Part shown: one piece after another, positions 1 through 6,125 of the stretch
Position numbering within the stretch: the stretch's first letter is position 1
Layout: every line of letters begins with the position of its first letter
DNA from: an uncultured Flavobacteriia bacterium
GTDB lineage: Bacteria; Bacteroidota; Bacteroidia; Flavobacteriales; Flavobacteriaceae
Assembly (NCBI GenBank): GCA_946482495.1
Contig: CAMLRV010000078.1
Span: forward strand, 1 to 9,511
Direction: 5' to 3'
DNA length: 9,511 bases
Made by a program: the position numbers and the translations under genes
Notes under the pieces: generated by a model
Told to the model about the DNA's origin: nothing
What the model saw: only the letters and a program-made list of their open reading frames with translations
The model's database searches: none

Positions 1-1004
1 ATGATGGTTTAGATGTTTGCTTAATGTCTTCGGCTTTAACTAAACCTAAATACAAAATGGTGATTGATTCGTACTTCAATCAAATTGCAAGCAAAGAAGA
101 AAGCTTAACTTCATTAAATACAGCTTTTTCTCAAGAAGGTGCTTATATTCACATTCCAAAAAGTAAAGTGGTAGAAAAACCAATTGAAATTATTTATTTC
201 TCAACGGGATCAGAAGCGGCTTTAATGACTCAACCTCGTAATTTAGTGGTGGTTGGAGAAAATTCTCATGTGCAAATTGTAGAGCGTCACCAAAGTTTAA
301 ATAGTAATCCAGTTTTAACCAATTCAGTTACTGAAATTTTTGCTCAAAAACGTGCTATTGTAGATTATTATAAGATTCAAAACGATTTACAAACGGCAAA
401 TTTAATTGACAATACGTACATTTCACAAAAGCAAGAAAGTCATGTTTCAGTTCATACTTTTTCTTTCGGAGGAAATATCACAAGAAACAATTTGAATTTC
501 TTCCATCAAGGAGAACATATCGATTCTACTTTAAAAGGAATTACGATTATAGGCAACAAACAACATGTAGACCATTATACGTTAGTGCAACACGCGACTC
601 CAAATTGTGAAAGTCACCAAAACTATAAAACAATTTTAGATGATAATGCAACTGGTGTTTTCAATGGTAAGATTTTCGTTGAAAAAGAAGCGCAAAAAAC
701 AGATGCATTCCAACAAAACAATAACATCTTATTAAGTGATAAAGCAACAATTAACGCGAAACCACAATTAGAAATTTTTGCCGATGATGTAAAATGTTCT
801 CATGGTTGTACAATCGGACAATTAGATGAAAACGCAATGTTCTACATGCAACAACGTGGAATTGGTAAAAAAGAAGCTAAAGCTTTATTAATGTATGCTT
901 TTACAAGTGAAGTAACAAGTAGTATCAAAATTCCAGAATTAAGAGCAAAAATTGCTCGTATTATTGCCGACAAATTAGGTGTAAATATGGGATTTGATTT
1001 GTAA
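1..1004 (+). CDS. sufD: SufD, Fe-S cluster assembly scaffold subunit (5' end cut off by window)
   Basis: This is the C-terminal part of SufD, which with SufB and the ATPase SufC forms the cytoplasmic SufBCD scaffold for Fe-S cluster assembly. The reading frame (codons starting at position 3) is open to the window edge, and the residues before the first ATG (DGLDVCL, then M at 24) continue SufD-like sequence. The ATG at 24 is therefore internal and the true start lies upstream. About 333 residues are visible; flavobacterial SufD is roughly 430-440 residues, so about 100 N-terminal residues are missing. Family hallmarks are the PRNLVVVGENSHVQIVERH stretch of the beta-helix core and the C-terminal ADDVKCSHGCTIGQLDE motif. 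In that motif, Cys (795-797) and His (801-803) have the C-x-H spacing of E. coli Cys358/His360, which function at the SufB-SufD interface. The gene ends at TAA 1002-1004 in front of a terminator; sufS does not follow directly. Confidence 0.97.
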   Translation, partial: DGLDVCLMSSALTKPKYKMVIDSYFNQIASKEESLTSLNTAFSQEGAYIHIPKSKVVEKPIEIIYFSTGSEAALMTQPRNLVVVGENSHVQIVERHQSLNSNPVLTNSVTEIFAQKRAIVDYYKIQNDLQTANLIDNTYISQKQESHVSVHTFSFGGNITRNNLNFFHQGEHIDSTLKGITIIGNKQHVDHYTLVQHATPNCESHQNYKTILDDNATGVFNGKIFVEKEAQKTDAFQQNNNILLSDKATINAKPQLEIFADDVKCSHGCTIGQLDENAMFYMQQRGIGKKEAKALLMYAFTSEVTSSIKIPELRAKIARIIADKLGVNMGFDL

Positions 1005-1017
1005 TTGAATCTAATAA

Positions 1018-1058
1018 ATATTAAAAAAGCCGTTCTAAATGAATGGCTTTTTTAATAT
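1018..1058 (+). terminator. Rho-independent terminator of sufD, between convergent sufD and bcp
   Basis: The core is a 15-bp stem (1021-1035 with 1041-1055) around the loop TAAAT, and it can extend by three pairs on each side (1018-1020 with 1056-1058). The only non-Watson-Crick pair in the core is G1032 with T1044. This is a G.U wobble in the plus-strand transcript but an A.C mismatch in the minus-strand one, so the plus direction is favoured. An A6 run before and a T6 run after the GC-rich part (AAGCC/GGCTT) let it serve both directions. It begins 14 bp after the sufD stop and ends 8 bp from the bcp stop, so it probably ends both transcripts. Confidence 0.9.
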
Positions 1059-1065
1059 CTGTTTT

Positions 1066-1515
1066 CTATAAAATCTGATTACTGTGTTCTTTAGTTTTCA
1101 CTTTCGTAATCACATCTGTAATAATTCCTTTTTCATCAATTACAAAAGTCGTTCTGTGAATTCCGTCAAATTCTCTTCCCATAAACTTTTTTGGTCCCCA
1201 AACACCATAAGCCTCAATTACCGATTTATCTTCATCAGCCAATAAAGCAAAAGGAAAATTAAATTTAACTTCAAACTTTTTTTGCAATTTCATACTATCA
1301 GCACTTACACCTAATAATTCATAATTATTCGCTTTAAAACGTTCGTAATTGTCACGCAAATCACAAGCCTCAACTGTACAACTTGGTGTGTTTGCTTTTG
1401 GATAAAAGAAAACAACTAATTTCTTTCCTTTGTAATCTGCTAAAGTATGTGCTTTTCCGTTTTGATCAATTCCAGAAAAATTTGGAGCCTTATCTCCTAT
1501 TTTTAAATGTGTCAT
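1066..1515 (-). CDS. bcp: Thioredoxin-dependent peroxiredoxin, PrxQ/BCP type
   Basis: The 149-residue product is a thiol peroxidase of the bacterioferritin-comigratory-protein (PrxQ) family. It reduces H2O2 and organic hydroperoxides in the cytoplasm and is recycled by thioredoxin. The thioredoxin fold starts with GDKAPNF (residues 7-13). The active-site loop YPKANTPSCTVEAC carries the peroxidatic Cys46 and, five residues on, Cys51, the usual resolving Cys of atypical 2-Cys PrxQ proteins. The conserved Arg of the active site fits R121 in GIHRTTFVID. Family members are usually about 150 residues, so the protein is complete. It is convergent with sufD and divergent from nth, and is probably a single-gene unit. 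No Shine-Dalgarno site is seen; the bases before the ATG are A-rich. The function follows from family membership and the identification is secure. Confidence 0.95.
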   Translation of the reverse strand: MTHLKIGDKAPNFSGIDQNGKAHTLADYKGKKLVVFFYPKANTPSCTVEACDLRDNYERFKANNYELLGVSADSMKLQKKFEVKFNFPFALLADEDKSVIEAYGVWGPKKFMGREFDGIHRTTFVIDEKGIITDVITKVKTKEHSNQIL

Positions 1516-1539
1516 TTTTGTGAATTAAAGTTTTTTTTG

Positions 1540-1553
1540 TTTCAAGTTTCAAG
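1540..1553 (+). repeat. Two tandem TTTCAAG heptads in the bcp/nth divergent region
   Basis: TTTCAAG occurs twice back to back (1540-1546, 1547-1553), directly before the nth -7 candidate. It has the same 7-bp period as the much longer array ahead of uvrB but a different unit. It is too short to assign a function. Confidence 0.6.
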
Positions 1554-1554
1554 T

Positions 1555-1562
1555 TACTTTTG
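1555..1562 (+). promoter_or_regulatory. Candidate -7 element of the nth promoter
   Basis: TACTTTTG matches TAnnTTTG. Its 3' end is 17 bp before the nth ATG, which would give a very short leader of about 10-12 nt. The nearest upstream TTG (1537-1539) is only 15 bp away, shorter than the usual 17-23 bp. The element lies 4 bp from the oppositely oriented bcp element, so the two promoters would overlap face to face. Confidence 0.45.
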
Positions 1563-1566
1563 TTTT

Positions 1567-1574
1567 CAAATATA
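1567..1574 (-). promoter_or_regulatory. Candidate -7 element of the bcp promoter
   Basis: On the minus strand this reads TATATTTG, an exact match to the Bacteroidota -7 consensus TAnnTTTG. It lies about 50 bp upstream of the bcp ATG. The nearest upstream TTG (complement of 1599-1601) is 24 bp away, one base outside the usual 17-23 bp and inside nth, so the -33 assignment is weak. The identical 8-mer is used ahead of the sigma factor gene. Confidence 0.5.
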
Positions 1575-1579
1575 CTAAA

Positions 1580-2242
1580 ATGACAAAGAAAGAACGCGCA
1601 ACATTTGTAATAAATACGTTAAACGAATTATATCCAGAAATTCCTATTCCGTTAGATCATAAAGATCCTTATACTTTATTAGTTGCCGTTTTACTTTCTG
1701 CACAATGCACAGATGTTCGTGTAAACCAAATTACACCATTACTTTTTGCGAAAGCAGATAATCCATATGATATGATAAAAATGCCTATAGAAGAAATTCA
1801 AGACATTATTCGCCCTTGTGGTTTGTCGCCAATGAAATCGAAAGGTATTTATGGTTTATCGCATATTCTAATAGAAAAGTATAATGGTGAAGTTCCACAA
1901 GATTTTGAAGCGTTGGAAAGTTTACCTGCAGTTGGACATAAAACAGCGAGTGTGGTTATGAGTCAGGCTTTTGGAGTTCCAGCATTTCCAGTCGACACAC
2001 ATATTCACAGATTAATGTATAGATGGAATTTAACTTCTGGAAAAAATGTAGTTCAAACTGAAAAAGATGCGAAAGCCATTTTCCCTGAAAACACTTGGAA
2101 CGATTTACACTTACAAATCATTTGGTACGGAAGAGAATATTCTCCAGCACGTGGTTGGGATTTGGAAAAAGACATTATTACTAAAACTATTGGAAGAAAA
2201 TCGGTTTTGAAAGAATATGATAAAAAAAATGCTCCGAAATAA
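1580..2242 (+). CDS. nth: Endonuclease III-like DNA glycosylase/AP lyase lacking the 4Fe-4S ligands
   Basis: The 220-residue product belongs to the endonuclease III (HhH-GPD) family. These enzymes excise oxidised pyrimidines from DNA and cut the resulting abasic site by beta-elimination, starting base-excision repair. Visible motifs are the LLSAQCTD segment (38-45), the helix-hairpin-helix LPAVGHKTAS (115-124) with the catalytic lysine K121, and VDTHIHR (138-144) with the catalytic D139. These correspond to E. coli K120 and D138. The C-terminus aligns without gaps to the E. coli cluster loop, but all four ligand cysteines are replaced: S188, L195, D198 and I204. Only C43 and C80 remain in the whole protein, so it should not hold the cluster. 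The catalytic centre is intact, so it is probably active rather than a pseudogene. Its last codons overlap a terminator used by the opposite strand. Confidence 0.95.
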   Translation: MTKKERATFVINTLNELYPEIPIPLDHKDPYTLLVAVLLSAQCTDVRVNQITPLLFAKADNPYDMIKMPIEEIQDIIRPCGLSPMKSKGIYGLSHILIEKYNGEVPQDFEALESLPAVGHKTASVVMSQAFGVPAFPVDTHIHRLMYRWNLTSGKNVVQTEKDAKAIFPENTWNDLHLQIIWYGREYSPARGWDLEKDIITKTIGRKSVLKEYDKKNAPK

Positions 2243-2252
2243 TTTCGAAGCA
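2222..2252 (-). terminator. Intrinsic terminator for the sigma factor/small ORF unit, inside the nth 3' end
   Basis: Read on the minus strand, the stem TGCTTCGAAA (2252-2243) pairs with TTTCGGAGCA (2239-2230) around a 3-nt loop (TTA). One pair is a G.U wobble (2248/2234), which would be a C.A mismatch in the plus transcript. Eight T residues follow on the minus strand (2229-2222), a classical U-tract. The plus direction has only CTTTT after the stem. The loop coincides with the nth stop codon (2240-2242). The hairpin lies 8 bp past the small ORF stop. Confidence 0.8.
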
Positions 2253-2259
2253 CTTTTGA

Positions 2260-2403
2260 TCAATTTACAATGTTTTCAAAAGTAAGCTTGCCCACTTTTA
2301 CTATTTTCATTGCCTGGGAATAACTCAAAATAAAACTAACTGTTTCTTTACTGGGTTTCATTTCTTTAATTGATTGTCTTTTTTTAGAGTAAAGTTTTGC
2401 CAT
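2260..2403 (-). CDS. Small basic protein of unknown function, 47 residues, downstream of the sigma factor gene
   Basis: The product is not recognised as a named family. The ORF runs from ATG (2403-2401) to TGA (2262-2260). It begins MAKLYSKKRQ, followed by a polar KxxKPSKE stretch. It then has an amphipathic-looking segment, ETVSFILSYSQAMKIV (residues 20-35), and ends in FENIVN. It is basic (10 Lys/Arg against 3 Glu), has no Cys and has no signal peptide or membrane span. Support for a real gene is that it fills a gap otherwise empty, lies 62 bp after the sigma factor stop on the same strand with no terminator between, and is followed 8 bp later by a strong intrinsic terminator in its own direction. 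No Shine-Dalgarno site is visible. Being co-transcribed with the sigma factor, it could act on sigma or RNA polymerase, but nothing in the sequence proves this. Short proteins of this kind occur in Flavobacteriaceae as far as I recall; I could not check. Confidence 0.62.
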   Translation of the reverse strand: MAKLYSKKRQSIKEMKPSKETVSFILSYSQAMKIVKVGKLTFENIVN

Positions 2404-2410
2404 GTATGTA

Positions 2411-2427
2411 CTTAATTGTTTATTAAG
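2411..2427. repeat. Short inverted repeat upstream of the small ORF
   Basis: CTTAAT (2411-2416) and ATTAAG (2422-2427) form a 6-bp perfect dyad with a 5-nt spacer. It sits 7 bp upstream of the small ORF start, between it and the sigma factor gene. It lacks a T-tract on the minus strand, so it is not a terminator. It could be an mRNA hairpin near the start codon, or a chance palindrome in AT-rich DNA. Confidence 0.3.
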
Positions 2428-2465
2428 CTATAACGTAAAAACTTTATTATTATTGTGTTAGTATT

Positions 2466-3053
2466 TTAATTTGTTAAAATAATACTATTTTTTTCAATAA
2501 TTTTTCTCAAATTGATGACAGCATAACGCATTCTCCCTAAAGCAGTATTAATACTCACACCAGTTATTTCTGAAATTTCTTTGAAACTTAAATCTTCGTA
2601 AAAACGCATTTTAATGACTTCTTTCTGATCATCTGGCAATTGCTCAATGATTTTTCTCACATCCAACTCCACTTGATTTTCTATCAATTGATTTTCAATA
2701 GACAAACTTGAATCAGTCATATAATTAAAAATGCTAAATTCTTCTGTTTCTCTTTGAAAAGGCATCTTTTTATTATGACGAAAATAATCTATCACTAAAT
2801 TAGAAGCAATACGCATTACCCAAGGTAAAAATTTACCTTCTTCATTATACCCTTTCGTTCTTAAAGTCTTAATAACTTTAATAAAAGTATCTTGAAAAAT
2901 ATCATCACAAACCGTACGATCTTGAATTTTGGAATAAATAAATCCATAAATCTTAGATTGATGTCTGTCAATTAAAACTTGTAATGAAGATTCATCTCCA
3001 CTAATGTAGTTGTGTAATAAAACTGCGTCTGGATATTGTACCTTACTTGCCAT
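2466..3053 (-). CDS. RNA polymerase sigma factor, sigma-70 family, ECF type
   Basis: The 195-residue product is a group 4 (ECF) sigma factor that would direct RNA polymerase to a specific promoter set. Sigma region 2 spans about residues 22-94, with the DDIFQDTFIKVIKTL core-binding helix (50-64) and GKFLPWVMRIASNLVIDYFR (73-92). Region 4 spans about 130-183 and includes QLPDDQKEVIKMRF, then a helix-turn-helix within SFKEISEITGVSINTALGRM. No region 1 or 3 is present. The ATG at 3053 is supported by AAAAGG (3066-3061), a Shine-Dalgarno-like site 7 nt upstream, which is notable in a lineage that seldom uses them. No recognisable anti-sigma factor is adjacent. The only partner on the same strand is the 47-residue ORF downstream. 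The gene is divergent from uvrA. The regulon cannot be told from sequence. Confidence 0.95.
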   Translation of the reverse strand: MASKVQYPDAVLLHNYISGDESSLQVLIDRHQSKIYGFIYSKIQDRTVCDDIFQDTFIKVIKTLRTKGYNEEGKFLPWVMRIASNLVIDYFRHNKKMPFQRETEEFSIFNYMTDSSLSIENQLIENQVELDVRKIIEQLPDDQKEVIKMRFYEDLSFKEISEITGVSINTALGRMRYAVINLRKIIEKNSIILTN

Positions 3054-3060
3054 AACTATA

Positions 3061-3066
3061 CCTTTT
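3061..3066 (-). promoter_or_regulatory. Ribosome binding site of the sigma factor gene
   Basis: AAAAGG on the minus strand lies 7 nt before the ATG at 3053. It is the clearest Shine-Dalgarno-like site at any start in this window; the other genes show only A/T-rich leaders. It supports the chosen start. Confidence 0.5.
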
Positions 3067-3140
3067 AGATGTTGGGACTATCGTTTCTAAAAAAAAGTAT
3101 TTTTATGTTATACGCAATTGGGTTTTGAGATTAGTATGAA

Positions 3141-3172
3141 CAAATATAGTGTTAAATATTTCATAAAACCAA
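3141..3172 (-). promoter_or_regulatory. Promoter of the sigma factor gene (Bacteroidota sigma-A type)
   Basis: On the minus strand TTG (3172-3170) is followed after 21 bp by TATATTTG (3148-3141). This fits the TTG-N17-23-TAnnTTTG pattern of flavobacterial housekeeping promoters and is the best match to both elements in the window. It predicts a leader of about 80 nt before the ATG at 3053. Confidence 0.6.
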
Positions 3173-3284
3173 ATAATAATTAAAATTTTAACACTTTTTA
3201 CACAATAAATTTAAAATTGTATGCAAGAATTTTCTTTTTAATAATTGCCTTTCAGCTTTTTATACTTTTGGAATTTATTATTTG

Positions 3285-3292
3285 TATCTTTG
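3285..3292 (+). promoter_or_regulatory. -7 element of the uvrA promoter
   Basis: TATCTTTG, followed by CAAAAA, is an exact TAnnTTTG match and ends 19 bp before the ATG at 3312. No TTG lies at the usual distance; the closest is 3268-3270, 14 bp upstream. TACTTTTG (3263-3270) is a second, overlapping candidate. The main element implies transcription starting near 3297-3300, which excludes the in-frame TTG at 3282 as a translation start. Confidence 0.55.
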
Positions 3293-3311
3293 CAAAAATT
3301 CACTTTTTTGT

Positions 3312-6125
3312 ATGATACCAAAAGACATCACAACGCTTGAACCAAAGAAGTTTATATTAATTAAAGGTGCGCAGTTGCACAATTTAAAAAATATAGATGT
3401 AGCCATTCCACGTAATGAAATGGTGGTAATTACTGGGCTTTCGGGTTCGGGAAAATCGAGTTTGGCTTTTGATACATTATATGCGGAAGGACAACGTCGT
3501 TATGTGGAAAGTTTATCTTCTTATGCACGTCAATTCTTAGGAAAATTAGATAAACCTAAAGTAGAATACATTAAAGGAATTGCTCCTGCCATCGCCATTG
3601 AACAAAAAGTTAATACTACAAATGCACGTTCAACCGTTGGAACCTCAACAGAAATTTACGATTACTTAAAATTATTATTTGCCAGAATCGGTAGAACCTA
3701 TTCTCCTATTTCTGGTGAAGAAGTAAAAAAACATACGGTTACTGATGTGGTGAAACACATCCAAACTTTAGAAATTGATTCCAAATGGCTGTTGCTTGCA
3801 CCGATTCATTTAGAACAAGGTCGAAAATTACACGACAAACTAAAAGTGTTATTACAACAAGGTTTTGCTCGTGTTTTAGTTGATAATCAAACAGTTCGTT
3901 TAGATGATTTCGTTTCAACATTGGAAATGATTGACGAAAACACATTGGCTGACAAAGAAATTTTATTAGTCATTGATAGAATTGTAGTCAAAGAAGATGA
4001 AGAATTCTTAAACCGAATTGCAGATGCCATTCAAATTGCTTTTTATGAAGGTAAAGGCGAATTGTATTTACAAGAACCAGATAATTCACATCGTTCTATT
4101 TTTAATTCGAATTTTCAATTAGACGGTTTAGATTTCTTAGAACCTAACATTCATTTATTCAGTTTCAACAATCCGTATGGCGCATGTCCAACGTGTGAAG
4201 GTTATGGAAGCGTAATCGGTATTGATGACGAATTAGTCATTCCAAACACAGCACTTTCAGTTTACGAAAACGCTATTTTCCCTTGGCGTGGCGAAAGTAT
4301 GGGTTGGTATCGTGATCAATTGGTGAATAATTCACATCATTTCGATTTCCCAATTCATAAACCTTATTTCGAATTATCGGAAGCACACAAAAACTTAATC
4401 TGGACAGGGAACAAATATTTTACAGGTTTAAACGACTTTTTCGCCGATTTAGAAGCAAATAATTATAAAATTCAAAATCGTGTGATGTTATCTCGTTACA
4501 GAGGAAAAACTAAATGTAACACCTGTTTTGGAAAACGTTTACGTCCGGAAACAAACAATATTAAAGTCGGAGGAAAAACCATTTCTGACTTGGTGGATTT
4601 ACCAATCATCAAATTAATTCCGTTTTTTAAATCAATTGAATTATCGGAATACGATTTTAAAGTCGCAAAACGTTTGTTAATCGAAATCAATAATAGATTA
4701 GCATTTTTAGATAATGTTGGGTTGAATTACTTAACCTTAAATCGTCAATCATCAACACTTTCTGGTGGTGAATCGCAACGTATTAATTTAGCAACATCTT
4801 TAGGAAGTTCTTTGGTTGGTTCTATGTATATTTTAGATGAGCCAAGTATTGGTTTACATCCAAAAGATACGGAAAAACTAATTGATGTTTTAGTTAATTT
4901 AAAAAAATTAGGTAACACGGTTATCATCGTAGAACACGATGAAGATATCATGAAAGCTGCCGATATGATTATCGATATTGGCCCAGAAGCAGGAACTTTG
5001 GGTGGAAATTTAGTCGCACAAGGAACCTATGATGAAGTTTTACAATCGGATTCTTTAACAGCGAAATACCTAAACGGAAAAGAAAAAATTGCTGTTCCAA
5101 AAACGCGTAGAAAATTCAAAAATCATATTGATATTAAAGGTGCTCGCGAAAACAATTTAAAAAACATTGACGTCACTTTTCCATTAGATTGCTTAACCGT
5201 AATCACTGGAGTTTCTGGAAGTGGAAAAAGTACATTGGTAAAGAAAATTTTGTTCCCAGCGATGCAAAAAAAACTAACCGGTTTAGGTGAAAAAGCAGGA
5301 CAGTTTTCTGATATTGAAGGAAGTTATTCTCACATCAAAAACATCGAATACGTGGATCAAAATCCAATTGGAAGAAGTTCTCGTTCGAATCCAGTTACAT
5401 ACATCAAAGCATACGATGATATTAGAGAATTATATGCAAAGCAAACCACTTCAAAATTAAGAAATTACCAAGCGAAACATTTCTCCTTTAACGTAGATGG
5501 CGGTCGATGCGAAACCTGTAAAGGTGACGGAGAAGTTACAATTGAAATGCAATTCATGGCCGATGTACATTTAGAATGCGAAACATGTAACGGAAAACGC
5601 TTTAAAAAAGAAGTTTTAGAAGTGACATTCGAAGGTAAAAACATCGACGATTTATTAAAAATGACCATCGATGAAGCAGTGACTTTCTTCGAAACGCATA
5701 ATCAACCAAAAATCACACAGAAATTACAACCATTAAAAGATGTTGGTTTAGGATATGTGCAATTAGGACAATCTTCCTCTACACTTTCTGGTGGTGAAGC
5801 GCAACGTATTAAATTGGCTTCGTTTTTAGTGAAAGGTGCTACCAAAGAAAAAATGTTATTCGTATTTGACGAACCAACAACTGGATTGCATTTTCACGAT
5901 ATCAAAAAATTATTGAAATCGTTTGAAGCATTAATTGATAAAGGCCATTCTATCATCGTAATTGAACATAATTTAGAATTGATAAAATGCGCCGACTATA
6001 TTATTGATATTGGTCCGGAAGGTGGTGAAAATGGTGGGCAATTAGTCGCATTTGGCACTCCGGAAGAAATCGCAAAAAATAAAAATTCGTTAACAGGTAA
6101 ATATCTTGCAGAAAAATTAAACTAA
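3312..6125 (+). CDS. uvrA: UvrA, excinuclease ABC damage-recognition ATPase
   Basis: The 937-residue product dimerises, loads UvrB at bulky DNA lesions and thereby starts nucleotide excision repair in the cytoplasm. It has two ABC ATPase halves. The first has Walker A GLSGSGKS (42-49), signature LSGGESQR (483-490) and Walker B MYILDEPS (505-512). The second has Walker A GVSGSGKS (633-640), signature LSGGEAQR (825-832) and Walker B LFVFDEPT (849-856). Cys pairs 292/295 with 402/405, and 733/736 with 756/759, form the two equivalent zinc sites of the halves. The extra zinc module of E. coli UvrA, made from CPxH- and CPxC-type motifs, is missing: residues 131-135 read SPISG, and there is no Cys before 292. 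The insertion domain ahead of C402 is also shorter than in E. coli. The ATG at 3312 is preferred over an in-frame TTG at 3282, which overlaps the promoter. The stop codon directly abuts the next ATG. Confidence 0.98.
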   Translation: MIPKDITTLEPKKFILIKGAQLHNLKNIDVAIPRNEMVVITGLSGSGKSSLAFDTLYAEGQRRYVESLSSYARQFLGKLDKPKVEYIKGIAPAIAIEQKVNTTNARSTVGTSTEIYDYLKLLFARIGRTYSPISGEEVKKHTVTDVVKHIQTLEIDSKWLLLAPIHLEQGRKLHDKLKVLLQQGFARVLVDNQTVRLDDFVSTLEMIDENTLADKEILLVIDRIVVKEDEEFLNRIADAIQIAFYEGKGELYLQEPDNSHRSIFNSNFQLDGLDFLEPNIHLFSFNNPYGACPTCEGYGSVIGIDDELVIPNTALSVYENAIFPWRGESMGWYRDQLVNNSHHFDFPIHKPYFELSEAHKNLIWTGNKYFTGLNDFFADLEANNYKIQNRVMLSRYRGKTKCNTCFGKRLRPETNNIKVGGKTISDLVDLPIIKLIPFFKSIELSEYDFKVAKRLLIEINNRLAFLDNVGLNYLTLNRQSSTLSGGESQRINLATSLGSSLVGSMYILDEPSIGLHPKDTEKLIDVLVNLKKLGNTVIIVEHDEDIMKAADMIIDIGPEAGTLGGNLVAQGTYDEVLQSDSLTAKYLNGKEKIAVPKTRRKFKNHIDIKGARENNLKNIDVTFPLDCLTVITGVSGSGKSTLVKKILFPAMQKKLTGLGEKAGQFSDIEGSYSHIKNIEYVDQNPIGRSSRSNPVTYIKAYDDIRELYAKQTTSKLRNYQAKHFSFNVDGGRCETCKGDGEVTIEMQFMADVHLECETCNGKRFKKEVLEVTFEGKNIDDLLKMTIDEAVTFFETHNQPKITQKLQPLKDVGLGYVQLGQSSSTLSGGEAQRIKLASFLVKGATKEKMLFVFDEPTTGLHFHDIKKLLKSFEALIDKGHSIIVIEHNLELIKCADYIIDIGPEGGENGGQLVAFGTPEEIAKNKNSLTGKYLAEKLN

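Noticed and set aside
24..26. ATG at 24 as the start of sufD
   Set aside because: The frame is open to the window edge and the preceding residues continue SufD-like sequence; the N-terminal domain is simply outside the window.
2053..2253. 66-codon minus-strand ORF overlapping the 3' end of nth
   Set aside because: It is antisense to the conserved nth C-terminus, crosses the minus-strand terminator at 2222-2252, and has no recognisable features.
3739..5668. Several minus-strand ORFs of 64-68 codons inside uvrA
   Set aside because: All are antisense to conserved UvrA domains and look like chance open frames.
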